Positions 1-7,343 of a stretch of DNA of 16,561 bases are shown here, piece after piece (the stretch's first letter is position 1; every line of letters begins with the position of its first letter). The notes beneath the pieces were generated by a model that saw only the letters and a list, made by a program, of their open reading frames with translations, did not search any database and was not told the DNA's origin. Source of the stretch: Gammaproteobacteria bacterium (lineage in GTDB: Bacteria > Pseudomonadota > Gammaproteobacteria > Steroidobacterales > Steroidobacteraceae); the NCBI GenBank assembly GCA_020846815.1, contig JADLDF010000438.1, positions 1 through 16,561 of the forward strand. Direction: 5' to 3'. The translations under genes were made by a program, and so were the position numbers.

Positions 1-200
1 CCTTCGTCACGCGTCCGGCGGTGCTGTTCGCCGACGAGCCGACCGGCAACCTCGACACGGTGACGGGTGCGCGCGTCACGCAGCTGCTGTTCGACATGAA
101 TGCGAACGCCCACACGACCATCGTGCTTGTGACGCACGATCGCGAGCTCGCGTCGCGCTGCGGGCGCGTGCTGGTCATGGAAGGCGGGCGGCTCGTCTGA
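1..200 (+). CDS. ybbA: ABC transporter ATP-binding protein, YbbA/LolD type (3' end only)
   Basis: This is the C-terminal end of an ABC ATPase; the gene begins left of the window, and complete codons start at base 3. The 65 visible residues contain the Walker B and D-loop segment LFADEPTGNLD and the H-loop VTHD, followed by a short tail (VLVMEGGRLV) and TGA at 198-200. DEPTGNLD is the typical form in the MacB/LolD/YbbA group of ATPases that pair with FtsX-fold permeases. The Walker A and signature motifs are outside the window. The YbbP-type permease starts 24 nt downstream, so the two subunits very likely form one transporter. YbbA rather than LolD is chosen because of the size and architecture of the partner permease. 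By family knowledge it powers movement of hydrophobic or lipid-like substrates from the inner membrane. Confidence 0.92.
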   Translation, partial: FVTRPAVLFADEPTGNLDTVTGARVTQLLFDMNANAHTTIVLVTHDRELASRCGRVLVMEGGRLV

Positions 201-224
201 GGCGGTAGCGGGAAAAAGAACGCA

Positions 225-2723
225 ATGGTCATGCGCGCACTGCAGCTCGCGATGCGGATGCTGGGCCGGGAGTGGAAGTCCGGCGAGCTCGGCGTGCTGC
301 TGCTCGCGCTCACGGTCGCGGTCGCGGCGCTGACCGGGGTCGGCTTCCTCGTGAACCGCATCGGCCAGGCCGTGGATCTGCAGGCCACCGAGGTGCTGGC
401 GGCGGACTTGCGTCTGGGATCGCCGAATCCGCTCGCCGACGATCATCTCGCCGCAGCGCGGCGCCAGGGGCTGTGGACCGCGCGCACGACCTCGGTGCTG
501 AGCGTGGTGTTCCGCGGCGAGGTCAGCCAGCTCTCGAACATCCGCGCCGTCAGCGGCGGCTATCCCCTGCGCGGGCGGGTCGTCGTCGCGGACGAACCCT
601 TCGGTGTCGGACGGGCGATCGAGGGCGGACCTGCGCCCGGCGAGGCCTGGCCCGACTCCAAGCTGGTCGCCGCACTCGGGGCGAAGCTCGGCGACGAGCT
701 GTCGATCGGCGCGGTCGGCTTCCGCATCACGAAGGTGCTGATCACGAGGCCGGATCAGGGCGGCACCTTCGCCGACCTCGCGCCCAGCATCCTGATCAAC
801 GACGCAGACCTTGCCGCGACGCGGCTGATCGGTCCGGGCAGCCGCGCGCAGTTCGCGCTGCTGTTCGCCGGCGAGCGCGACGACGTCGCGGCCTTCAAGA
901 CTTACCTCGAGTCCACGCGCCGGCGCGGTGAGCGGCTGCGGGACATCACGGATGCGAGCCCGCAGATCAAGAACGCGATGGACCGTGCGGGCCGCTTCCT
1001 GAGTCTCGCGAGCCTGGTCGCGGTGCTGCTCTGTTCGATCGCCGTGGCGATGGCGGCGCGGCGCTACGTGCAGCGGCATCTGGATTCGGTCGCATTGATG
1101 AAGACGCTGGGTGCGACCCGCAACCTCACGCTCGCAGTGAGCCTGCTGCAGCTCCTGGCGGTCGCGATCGGTGCCGCGCTGCTCGGTTCGGCGATCGGCT
1201 TTGGTACCCACGAATGGCTGCTGCGCACGCTGAAGGGCCTGGTGCAGGCGCAGCTGCCGCCGGCGGACCTCGCCCCGGTGGGACTCGGATTCCTGACGGC
1301 GGTCGCGGTGCTGGGCGGCTTCGCGCTGCCGCCGCTGCTGCAGCTTTCGCGCGTGCCGGCGATCCGCGTGCTGCGGCGCGACGTCGGCCCGCCGCCGCCG
1401 CTTGTCTGGCTGGCATTCGGCCCGGCGATCGCGGCCGTGGTCTTCCTGATCTGGTGGGTCACGCGGGATCTGCAGATCTTCCTCGGCTTCGTGGCGGGTC
1501 TCGCGGCCTTCGTCACGCTGCTGGCACTCGCCGGCGTGCTGCTGGTGCGAGCGGCCTCGGGCCTGCGCGGCTCGGTCGGCGTGTCCTGGCGCTACGGCAT
1601 CGCCAATCTCAGCCGCCGGCGCGGCGAGAGCGTCATCCAGATCGTCGCTTTCGGCCTCGGCATCATGGTGCTGCTGATGCTCGCGGTGGTGCGCAACGAC
1701 CTGCTCGCCGACTGGCGCCGCAGCCTGCCGGCGGACCTGCCGAACTTCTTCTTCATCAACATCCCGCCGGCGGATCGCGACCCGTTCGTCGATTTCCTGC
1801 GGGACAGCGGCGCACGCACCTCGCGGGTGCTGCCGATGATCCGCGCGCGCCTGGCGCAGCTCGATGGCCGCGACGTCGAGCAGATCGAGTTCGCATCGCC
1901 GCGTGGCGAGGATTTCGCGCGCCGCGAGCAGAACATCACCTGGCAGGATGAGCTCGGCGACGACAACCGCATCGTCGCGGGCCGCTGGTGGACGGCGCAG
2001 GACCGTGGCAAGGCGCTGGTGTCGGTGGCGACGGAGGTGCAGGAGGCGCTGGGCCTCGAGATCGGCGACCGGCTGACCTTCGACGTCGCGGGCGAAGCCT
2101 ACGAGGCCACGGTGGCGAGCGTGCGCAAGGTCAAGTGGGACAGCTTCCAGCCGAACTTCTTCCTGGTGTTCGCGCCCGGGCTGCTCGACGACACCGTCGG
2201 CACCTGGATGACCAGCGCGTACTTCGAGCGCCAGGAGGGCCGGACGATCGCCGAGCTGGTGCGGCGCTTCCCGAGCGTGTCGGTGTTCGATCTCGACGAG
2301 CTGCTGACGCAGGTGCGCTCGGTCATCGACAAGGCGATCCTGGCCGTGCAGAGCGTGTTCCTGTTCACGCTGTTCGCGGGCCTGGTGGTGCTGCTGGCCG
2401 CCGTCCAGGCGACGCGCGACGAGCGTCGCTACGAGAGCGCGATGCTGCGCACGCTGGGCGCGAGCCGTGCCACGGTGGCGCGGGGCGTGCTGGCCGAGTT
2501 CACGATGCTCGGCCTGCTGTCGGGTCTGCTGGCTGCGGCTGGTGCCTCGGTGGCCGGCTGGTTGCTGGCGCGCTTCGTGCTCGAGATCGAGTATGCGTTC
2601 GATCCGCTGGTCTGGGTGATCGGCCTGGTCGGCGGCGCCGTACTGGTCGCCGTGGCGGGCTGGGTCGCGACGCGCTCGGTCGTGCGGCAGCCGCCGGTCG
2701 TGACGCTGCGGGCGGGTCGATGA
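225..2723 (+). CDS. ybbP: ABC transporter permease, YbbP-type (FtsX fold, duplicated)
   Basis: An 832-residue inner-membrane permease, the usual length for YbbP. A membrane helix at about residues 21-43 is followed by a large periplasmic segment (about 50-250). The first FtsX-type unit is at about 255-380 and includes the coupling-helix sequence ALMKTLGATR (290-299). Further helices lie near 395-445 and 465-490, then a second periplasmic segment. The second FtsX unit is at about 710-825 and includes AMLRTLGASR. About ten helices can be seen. The duplicated LxTLGA motif is the known site of contact with the ATPase. The start ATG has a purine-rich stretch (GGGAAAAAG) upstream; a second ATG two codons later is equally possible. 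In E. coli YbbA-YbbP is associated with the thioesterase/lysophospholipase TesA and linked to export of hydrophobic molecules; the substrate here is unknown. The stop overlaps the start of the next gene (ATGA). Confidence 0.93.
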   Translation: MVMRALQLAMRMLGREWKSGELGVLLLALTVAVAALTGVGFLVNRIGQAVDLQATEVLAADLRLGSPNPLADDHLAAARRQGLWTARTTSVLSVVFRGEVSQLSNIRAVSGGYPLRGRVVVADEPFGVGRAIEGGPAPGEAWPDSKLVAALGAKLGDELSIGAVGFRITKVLITRPDQGGTFADLAPSILINDADLAATRLIGPGSRAQFALLFAGERDDVAAFKTYLESTRRRGERLRDITDASPQIKNAMDRAGRFLSLASLVAVLLCSIAVAMAARRYVQRHLDSVALMKTLGATRNLTLAVSLLQLLAVAIGAALLGSAIGFGTHEWLLRTLKGLVQAQLPPADLAPVGLGFLTAVAVLGGFALPPLLQLSRVPAIRVLRRDVGPPPPLVWLAFGPAIAAVVFLIWWVTRDLQIFLGFVAGLAAFVTLLALAGVLLVRAASGLRGSVGVSWRYGIANLSRRRGESVIQIVAFGLGIMVLLMLAVVRNDLLADWRRSLPADLPNFFFINIPPADRDPFVDFLRDSGARTSRVLPMIRARLAQLDGRDVEQIEFASPRGEDFARREQNITWQDELGDDNRIVAGRWWTAQDRGKALVSVATEVQEALGLEIGDRLTFDVAGEAYEATVASVRKVKWDSFQPNFFLVFAPGLLDDTVGTWMTSAYFERQEGRTIAELVRRFPSVSVFDLDELLTQVRSVIDKAILAVQSVFLFTLFAGLVVLLAAVQATRDERRYESAMLRTLGASRATVARGVLAEFTMLGLLSGLLAAAGASVAGWLLARFVLEIEYAFDPLVWVIGLVGGAVLVAVAGWVATRSVVRQPPVVTLRAGR

Positions 2724-4573
2724 GCGAGCCCGACGCGCCTGCGCCCGGGCCAGTGCCGCGGCCGGAGGCGGTGACGCCGGCGGCCGTGGCCGGCAAGGCC
2801 GCAAAAGCCGGGCTGCACGTCGGGCGCAAGCTGGTCGAGAACCTGCTGCCGTCCAGTCGCGCGCGCATGGTCGGCTGGTACGACCCGAAAGTGCTCGCGC
2901 AATCGGCCTGGCTGATGACGCTGGCGAACATCTTCGGTCGCCATTCCGATTCGCGGCTGATCGAGGCGCTCGCCAGCCAGCCGCAGCGCGAGTTCGAGTT
3001 CGCCGCGGACCCGCAGAGCGGCGAGCTGTGGCTCGACTACGTCAGCGACGTGGCCGATGGTTGGAACCCGACCTTCGCGATCGCGAGCGCGATCGCGGAA
3101 CCGCAGCTCGAGGTCGCGGCCGCCAGCGGCGAGCGCGTCGCGACCCGCGGCGGACAGGTGCTGGTGTTCGGCGGCGACGAGGTCTACCCCTATCCCTCGC
3201 GCGAAGCCTATGCGAGGCGCACCGAGGCGCCTTACGAGGCGGCGTTCGAGGGCGCGGGGCGCCGGCCGCAGGTGTTCGCCGTGCCGGGCAACCACGACTG
3301 GTACGACAGCCTGGTCGCGTTCTCGCGCACCTTCTGCCGCCCAGAACGGGGCTTCGCGGGCTGCACGACGCAGCAGACCCGCAGCTACTTCGCGCTGAAG
3401 CTGCCGCATGACTGGTGGCTGCTGGCGATCGATCTGCAGCTCGGTGCCGATCTCGACGAGCCGCAGGTGCGCTATTTCCGCGACGTGGTGTCGCGCATGC
3501 CGGCCGACGCGCGCGTGATTCTCTGCGTGCCGGACCCGCAGTGGATCTACGAGGCCGGCTACCCGGACCATGCCAGCTACTCGGACGATGCGCTGCGGTT
3601 TTTCGAGAAGCGCATCCTGCAGCGCAGGGTCGCGGTGTTCCTGACCGGCGACCTGCATTTCTACAAGCGCCACGAGCGCGAGGACGGCGTGCAGAAGATC
3701 GTCTCGGGCGGCGGCGGTGCGTTCCTGCACCCGACACATGCGCCGCCGACGGCGCGCCTGCGCGGCGGCTTCGTCGAGCGGGCCTGCTATCCGGACACGA
3801 AGACCTCGCGCCGGCTGACCTGGTGGAACCTGGTCTTTCCTTTCCTCAACCCGAAGTACCTGCCGATTCCGGCGGTGCTCTACATGATGTCGGCGTGGTT
3901 CGCTTCCGCGACCTTCGGGCCGAGCGACGTCGGCAGCCTGCGCTCCGCGTTCCATGCGGCGCTCGCCGGCGCGATCCGCGACCCAATCAACGGCCTGTGG
4001 CTGATGCTGTTCGTCTCGGCCTTCGTCTTCTTTACCGATACGCACGTACGCTGGTACCGCGTGCTCGGCGGCATCGCGCACGCTGTGGCGCATCTCGGCG
4101 CGGCGTTCGCACTCGGCTGGCTCGCGCTCGTGGTCACGACGCAATGGTTTGGACTGCCTTTCGGCGATATCGTGCAGATGCTGGCTTCGGCGGTGATCAC
4201 CTTCGTCGGTGGCGGCATCGCCGGGTCCATCGTGCTCGGCCTGTACCTGTTCGTCTCGCTGCGCATCTTTGGGCGGCATTCGAACGAGGCATTCTCATCG
4301 CTGAAGATCCAGGACTTCAAACAGTGGGTGCGGCTGCGGATTGACGCCGCCGGCGAGCTCACGATTCTTGCGATCGCGATCGATCGCGTGCCGCGTCGCT
4401 GGAGCGAGCATCGCAGCGGCGGCCGCGGGCGCATCCAGCCGGACGACCGCGCCGCGACCGCGCCACGTCTGATCGAGATGCTGACGCTGCGTCCGCGTGG
4501 CGAGGATCGCTACGCGGTACACGGGATCGACGAACGCGGCCGCAGATATTCACGTGAAGCGCAGTCGCGCTGA
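2720..4573 (+). CDS. Metallophosphoesterase with C-terminal membrane domain
   Basis: A 617-residue protein whose ATG overlaps the permease stop (ATGA), which fixes the start and implies translational coupling. The open frame runs upstream inside the permease gene, but that part is shadow. The catalytic region shows the motif set of a calcineurin-like subfamily in order: DYVSDVADG (106-114), GGDEVYP (151-157), GNHDWYD (190-196), CVPDPQW (269-275), GDLHFYKRH (310-318) and GGGGAFLHPTH (330-340). The usual DxH and GHxH motifs are altered (DxxD, GDLH), as I recall for this subfamily. After about residue 370 come hydrophobic helices near 383-400, 424-440, 452-475 and 488-515, then a basic cytoplasmic tail. 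It is therefore probably an inner-membrane phosphoesterase. The substrate is unknown; its place in a ybbAP operon suggests a lipid or envelope substrate, which is inference. Confidence 0.88.
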   Translation: MSEPDAPAPGPVPRPEAVTPAAVAGKAAKAGLHVGRKLVENLLPSSRARMVGWYDPKVLAQSAWLMTLANIFGRHSDSRLIEALASQPQREFEFAADPQSGELWLDYVSDVADGWNPTFAIASAIAEPQLEVAAASGERVATRGGQVLVFGGDEVYPYPSREAYARRTEAPYEAAFEGAGRRPQVFAVPGNHDWYDSLVAFSRTFCRPERGFAGCTTQQTRSYFALKLPHDWWLLAIDLQLGADLDEPQVRYFRDVVSRMPADARVILCVPDPQWIYEAGYPDHASYSDDALRFFEKRILQRRVAVFLTGDLHFYKRHEREDGVQKIVSGGGGAFLHPTHAPPTARLRGGFVERACYPDTKTSRRLTWWNLVFPFLNPKYLPIPAVLYMMSAWFASATFGPSDVGSLRSAFHAALAGAIRDPINGLWLMLFVSAFVFFTDTHVRWYRVLGGIAHAVAHLGAAFALGWLALVVTTQWFGLPFGDIVQMLASAVITFVGGGIAGSIVLGLYLFVSLRIFGRHSNEAFSSLKIQDFKQWVRLRIDAAGELTILAIAIDRVPRRWSEHRSGGRGRIQPDDRAATAPRLIEMLTLRPRGEDRYAVHGIDERGRRYSREAQSR

Positions 4574-4576
4574 TCC

Positions 4577-4590
4577 GGGACCGTGGTCCC
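4577..4590. terminator. Short hairpin between convergent genes
   Basis: GGGACCGTGGTCCC is a perfect inverted repeat (5-bp stem GGGAC/GTCCC with a CGTG loop, or 6 bp with a 2-nt loop). It lies in the 29-nt gap between the metallophosphoesterase stop and the stop of the opposite-strand gene. The position suits a bidirectional terminator, but there is no T-tract on either side, so intrinsic termination is uncertain. Confidence 0.3.
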
Positions 4591-4602
4591 GAGGCGGCCC
4601 GA

Positions 4603-5358
4603 TCAGCGCGGCCTGCGCGGCGCGACCTCGAACGACGTCCAGGCCGCCGGGCTCGGTCGGCCGCGCCAGTCCAGCCCTTCGATCGTGACGTCGTAGGTGC
4701 CGGGGCCGAAGGCCGCGCTGTTGAGCGCGATGCGCAGATGGCCGTTCGAGTCCTTGAGCACGTTGTGCAGCACGGCGACCATGCCCTGGTCGGCGCGCTC
4801 GATCTCGACGCGGAACGCCCGCGCGCCGGACCACGACAGGTCGGTCTTGATCTCGACGAGCTCGGCGCCATTGCCGCCGATGCCGAACATCGGCGAGGCC
4901 GGCGGGCCGCCGCGGCTCGGCATCACGGTCAGCGCACGGCGGCTGGCTGCCGGGTCGATCGGCCGCTCGGCGACCACGCTCTCGAGTCGCTGGATTTTCG
5001 ATTCGGCCGCCGACAGACGGCTCGCGAGTACGGCGACGCCGATCAGCGCGACCAGCAGCACGCCGCCGAGCGCCGCCACGAATGCGGGCTTTTCCCAGGG
5101 CTTCTTCGGCTTTTCCGCCCAGAGCTCGGGCTGGCCGCTGGCCTCGATGAGCCGCACCGCCCGATGGACGCGCTCCGCGAGGCCCGTCTGGTCGATCAGC
5201 GCGGGGTTCTCGCGCACCTCGCGCTCGAAGTCGGCAACGCCGCGCGGCGGCAGCTTGCCGAGCAGATAGCGCTCGACGATCTGGTTCCTGTCGATGAACT
5301 CGCGATCCATCGGTTCGCGCACGGCCGGCGCCGGTGGCGAAGCGGCCACGGTGTTCAT
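4603..5358 (-). CDS. Single-pass membrane protein, anti-sigma-factor-like
   Basis: A 251-residue protein read right to left. Its N-terminal cytoplasmic part (about 17-75) is helical and charged, with IVERYLLGKLPPRG and DFEREVRENPALI. This resembles the N-terminal segment of zinc-less anti-sigma factors of the RskA kind, but without cysteine/histidine ligands. One transmembrane helix lies at about 92-113, then a short coiled-coil-like stretch (SRLSAAESKIQRLESVV). The periplasmic domain (about 140-247) is beta-rich, with VEIKTDLSW, FRVEIERA and GTYDVTIEGLDW. No sigma factor gene is adjacent in the window, so the anti-sigma role is not shown. The ATG at 5358 was chosen over longer in-frame starts because the extra N-terminus is low-complexity, and a TATGCT -10-like element lies just upstream. 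ATG at 5310 is an alternative. It is the only - strand gene here and converges on the ybb operon. Confidence 0.7.
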   Translation of the reverse strand: MNTVAASPPAPAVREPMDREFIDRNQIVERYLLGKLPPRGVADFEREVRENPALIDQTGLAERVHRAVRLIEASGQPELWAEKPKKPWEKPAFVAALGGVLLVALIGVAVLASRLSAAESKIQRLESVVAERPIDPAASRRALTVMPSRGGPPASPMFGIGGNGAELVEIKTDLSWSGARAFRVEIERADQGMVAVLHNVLKDSNGHLRIALNSAAFGPGTYDVTIEGLDWRGRPSPAAWTSFEVAPRRPR

Positions 5359-5376
5359 GCGGTCGGCACCGGACGG

Positions 5377-5382
5377 AGCATA
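5377..5382 (-). promoter_or_regulatory. Possible -10 element for the anti-sigma-like gene
   Basis: On the - strand the sequence GCTATGCTCCG contains TATGCT, a fair -10 match, about 18 nt before the proposed ATG at 5358. There is no convincing -35 at 17 nt. If used, the leader would be only about a dozen bases. Confidence 0.3.
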
Positions 5383-5538
5383 GCGGCGATGGGCAGCAAG
5401 GACGAGCTGGTCGGACCGGAGCGGCGACGCGCCGGAGCACGGCGCAGGCCTGGGCTCGTGCCGGGCTGCTCCCCGTCGGAGCGGGCCGTCGCAGCGGCGG
5501 TGGCCGCTATGGCCCGGTACGGACGCGGCGTCCGCTGC

Positions 5539-5635
5539 GTCAGGGTGCGATTCAGGTAGGCGGCACGCCATTCAGGGCGCGCTGGGCGATCGCTCATGCC
5601 TGGTTCAGCCGCAGTTCAGGATGACGGCCTATCCT
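5539..5635 (+). promoter_or_regulatory. TTCAG direct-repeat cluster with -10-like hexamer (putative response-regulator promoter)
   Basis: TTCAG(G) occurs at 5551, 5571, 5604 and 5615, with a related GTCAGG at 5539. The last pair, TTCAGCCGCAGTTCAG, has starts exactly 11 bp apart; 5571 and 5604 are 33 bp (three times 11) apart. TATCCT at 5630-5635 follows the last pair by about 10 bp, and no -35 match exists at 17 bp. Direct repeats with 11-bp spacing placed about 10 bp before a -10 are the layout of promoters activated by OmpR/PhoB-family regulators. Orientation and position point to control of the DUF4139-diguanylate cyclase pair. The regulator is not in the window; this is inference from spacing. 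Confidence 0.5.
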
Positions 5636-5732
5636 GCATCGCGACGCCCCGCAACGGTGCGCCGTGGCTCACACTTCCACCCGGGCGCCGACCCTTTCGG
5701 GACGCGCCGCGCGTTGAACCCCCATCCGCAGT

Positions 5733-5747
5733 CACCTCAGGCAGGTG
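5733..5747 (+). promoter_or_regulatory. Small hairpin overlapping the Shine-Dalgarno of the DUF4139 gene
   Basis: CACCTCAGGCAGGTG is an inverted repeat (CACCT/AGGTG, 5-nt loop). Its right arm, AGGTG, is the best ribosome-binding site for the ATG at 5752, so pairing would hide it. The stem is only five base pairs, so any effect would be modest. Confidence 0.3.
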
Positions 5748-5751
5748 TGGC

Positions 5752-7332
5752 ATGTCGAAGTCGAGTCGAAACTCCGTCTCCAAGCGTTCGGCCCCTGCGC
5801 TCGGAGTTGCGATGGCCGTGGGCGCCGGCGTCGTCACCAGCGGCGCGGCCACCGATCGCACCGCCGAGCGCGACGCATCGCGCGACGATACGGCGATCAC
5901 GATCTACAGCTCGGCCCAGCCGGGCGCGATCCCGCCCGAGCTCTACCGGCCGGTTCCGGGCGGCGGCGTGCCGAACGGCATGGCGGTTCCGGGCTATGCG
6001 ATGGTGCGCCACGATCGCCCGATCCGCCTCGAGGCGGGGCGCTCGACGCTGCGCTTCACCGACGTCGCCGGCCTCATCGACCCGACCACGGTCACATTCA
6101 GCTCGCAGACCGACCCTGCGACGCGCGTGCTGGAACAGAACTTCCAGTTCGACCTGGTGAGCTCGGACAAGCTGCTGCAGAAATTCATCGATCGCCCCGT
6201 GACGGTCGAGCGCACGGTCGGCAACCAGGCGTCGAATGCCTCGGGCACGCTGCTGTCGTCCGCCGACGGCCTGGTGCTGCGGGGCAGCGACGGCTCGATC
6301 ACGGCGCTGCGCGAGTACTCGGCCGTGAAGTTCCCCGAGCTGCCGGGCGGGCTGATCACCAAGCCGACGCTGGAATGGCTGCTGTCCGCGCCGCGCGGCG
6401 GCGAGCAGAAGACGCGCGTGACCTACCAGACCGGCGGCATCACCTGGTGGGCGGACTACAACCTGGTGTTCAACCCCGGCAAGGATGCCAACAGCGGCCT
6501 GCTCGATCTCTCGGCCTGGGTCAGTATCATCAACCAGTCCGGCGTCGGCTATCCGGACGCGAAGCTGAAGCTCATCGCCGGCGACGTGCACCGCGCACCG
6601 GCGGCGCCGGTCGCCTTGCCGCGTGCGATGGCCATGGCCGCCAAGACCATGGAAGCCGACGACGCGGGCTTCGCGCAGAAGGCGTTCTTCGAATTCCACC
6701 TCTATACGCTCGGTCGCCGCGCGACGCTGCCGAACAACTCGACCAAGCAGATCGAGCTGTTCGACCAGGCGAAGCAGGTGCCGGCGAAGAAGGTGCTGGT
6801 CTACTACGGCCTCACCGGCAACTACGGCTGGGACACGCCCATGATGGAGCGCGATCTCGGTCTGCCGATGAACCGCAAGGTCGACGTCTACCTCGAGTTC
6901 CGCAACGACAAAGCCGTGGGGCTCGGCGTGCCGCTGCCGGCCGGCCGCATCCGCGTCTCGCAGCTCGACAACGCCGATGGCAGCCTCGAATTCATCGGCG
7001 AGGACCGGATCGACCACACGCCCAAGGACGAAGACGTGCGCGTCAAGCTCGGCTCGGCGTTCGACGTCGTCGGCGAGCGGCGCCAGGTCGACTTCGCGGT
7101 CGACACGCGTGCGCGCTGGATGGAAGAGGAAGTCGAGGTGAAGCTGCGCAACCACAAGGACCAGCCGGTCGACGTGATCGTCAAAGAAAGTCTCTATCGC
7201 TGGACCAACTGGAGAGTTATGACAAAAACCCATGACTTCGTCCGGGAGGACGCGCGTACGATCCACTTTCCGGTGCGCGTCGCGAAGGATGGTGAAGCCG
7301 TGGTGCGCTACCGGGTGCACTACAGCTGGTAG
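5752..7332 (+). CDS. DUF4139 domain-containing secreted protein
   Basis: A 526-residue protein with an apparent Sec signal peptide: basic start (MSKSSRNSVSKR), hydrophobic core to about residue 30 and small residues SGAA as a possible cleavage site. The mature N-terminus begins with a beta strand (AITIYSS). The segment LEAGRSTLRFTDVAGLIDPTTV is typical of the N-terminal part of MuiA/DUF4139 proteins. The DUF4139 region covers roughly residues 210-526, with TGGITWWADYNLVF (227-240) and a C-terminal stretch rich in beta strands. The molecular function of the family is not established; it is likely periplasmic or envelope-associated. ATG 5752 was chosen over an in-frame ATG at 5596 because it gives a clean signal peptide and has AGGTG upstream. 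A GTG-started diguanylate cyclase follows after 11 nt, so the two are probably co-transcribed. Codons near 7211-7230 are unusually A-rich for this genome. Confidence 0.88.
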   Translation: MSKSSRNSVSKRSAPALGVAMAVGAGVVTSGAATDRTAERDASRDDTAITIYSSAQPGAIPPELYRPVPGGGVPNGMAVPGYAMVRHDRPIRLEAGRSTLRFTDVAGLIDPTTVTFSSQTDPATRVLEQNFQFDLVSSDKLLQKFIDRPVTVERTVGNQASNASGTLLSSADGLVLRGSDGSITALREYSAVKFPELPGGLITKPTLEWLLSAPRGGEQKTRVTYQTGGITWWADYNLVFNPGKDANSGLLDLSAWVSIINQSGVGYPDAKLKLIAGDVHRAPAAPVALPRAMAMAAKTMEADDAGFAQKAFFEFHLYTLGRRATLPNNSTKQIELFDQAKQVPAKKVLVYYGLTGNYGWDTPMMERDLGLPMNRKVDVYLEFRNDKAVGLGVPLPAGRIRVSQLDNADGSLEFIGEDRIDHTPKDEDVRVKLGSAFDVVGERRQVDFAVDTRARWMEEEVEVKLRNHKDQPVDVIVKESLYRWTNWRVMTKTHDFVREDARTIHFPVRVAKDGEAVVRYRVHYSW

Positions 7333-7343
7333 CGCGCCGGCGG

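Larger units (their letters stand above)
5359..5751. other. Divergent intergenic region
   Basis: A 393-bp non-coding region between the - strand anti-sigma-like gene and the + strand DUF4139 gene. The left half (to about 5535) is GC-rich with nothing recognisable except a -10-like hexamer near 5380. The right half contains the TTCAG repeat cluster, a TATCCT hexamer at 5630-5635 and a small hairpin just before the DUF4139 start. No RNA gene was recognised. Open frames through it show no family similarity and look like extensions of the flanking genes. Confidence 0.7.

Noticed and set aside
1988..2719. In-frame upstream extension of the metallophosphoesterase
   Set aside because: It lies entirely within the permease gene, is Arg/Gly-rich shadow sequence, and the ATGA overlap gives a natural start at 2720.
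5359..5571. In-frame upstream extension of the - strand anti-sigma-like protein
   Set aside because: The extra 71 residues are low-complexity and cover the divergent control region.
5596..5751. In-frame upstream extension of the DUF4139 protein
   Set aside because: The later ATG has a ribosome site and opens with a proper signal peptide; the extension would bury it and covers the promoter-like region.
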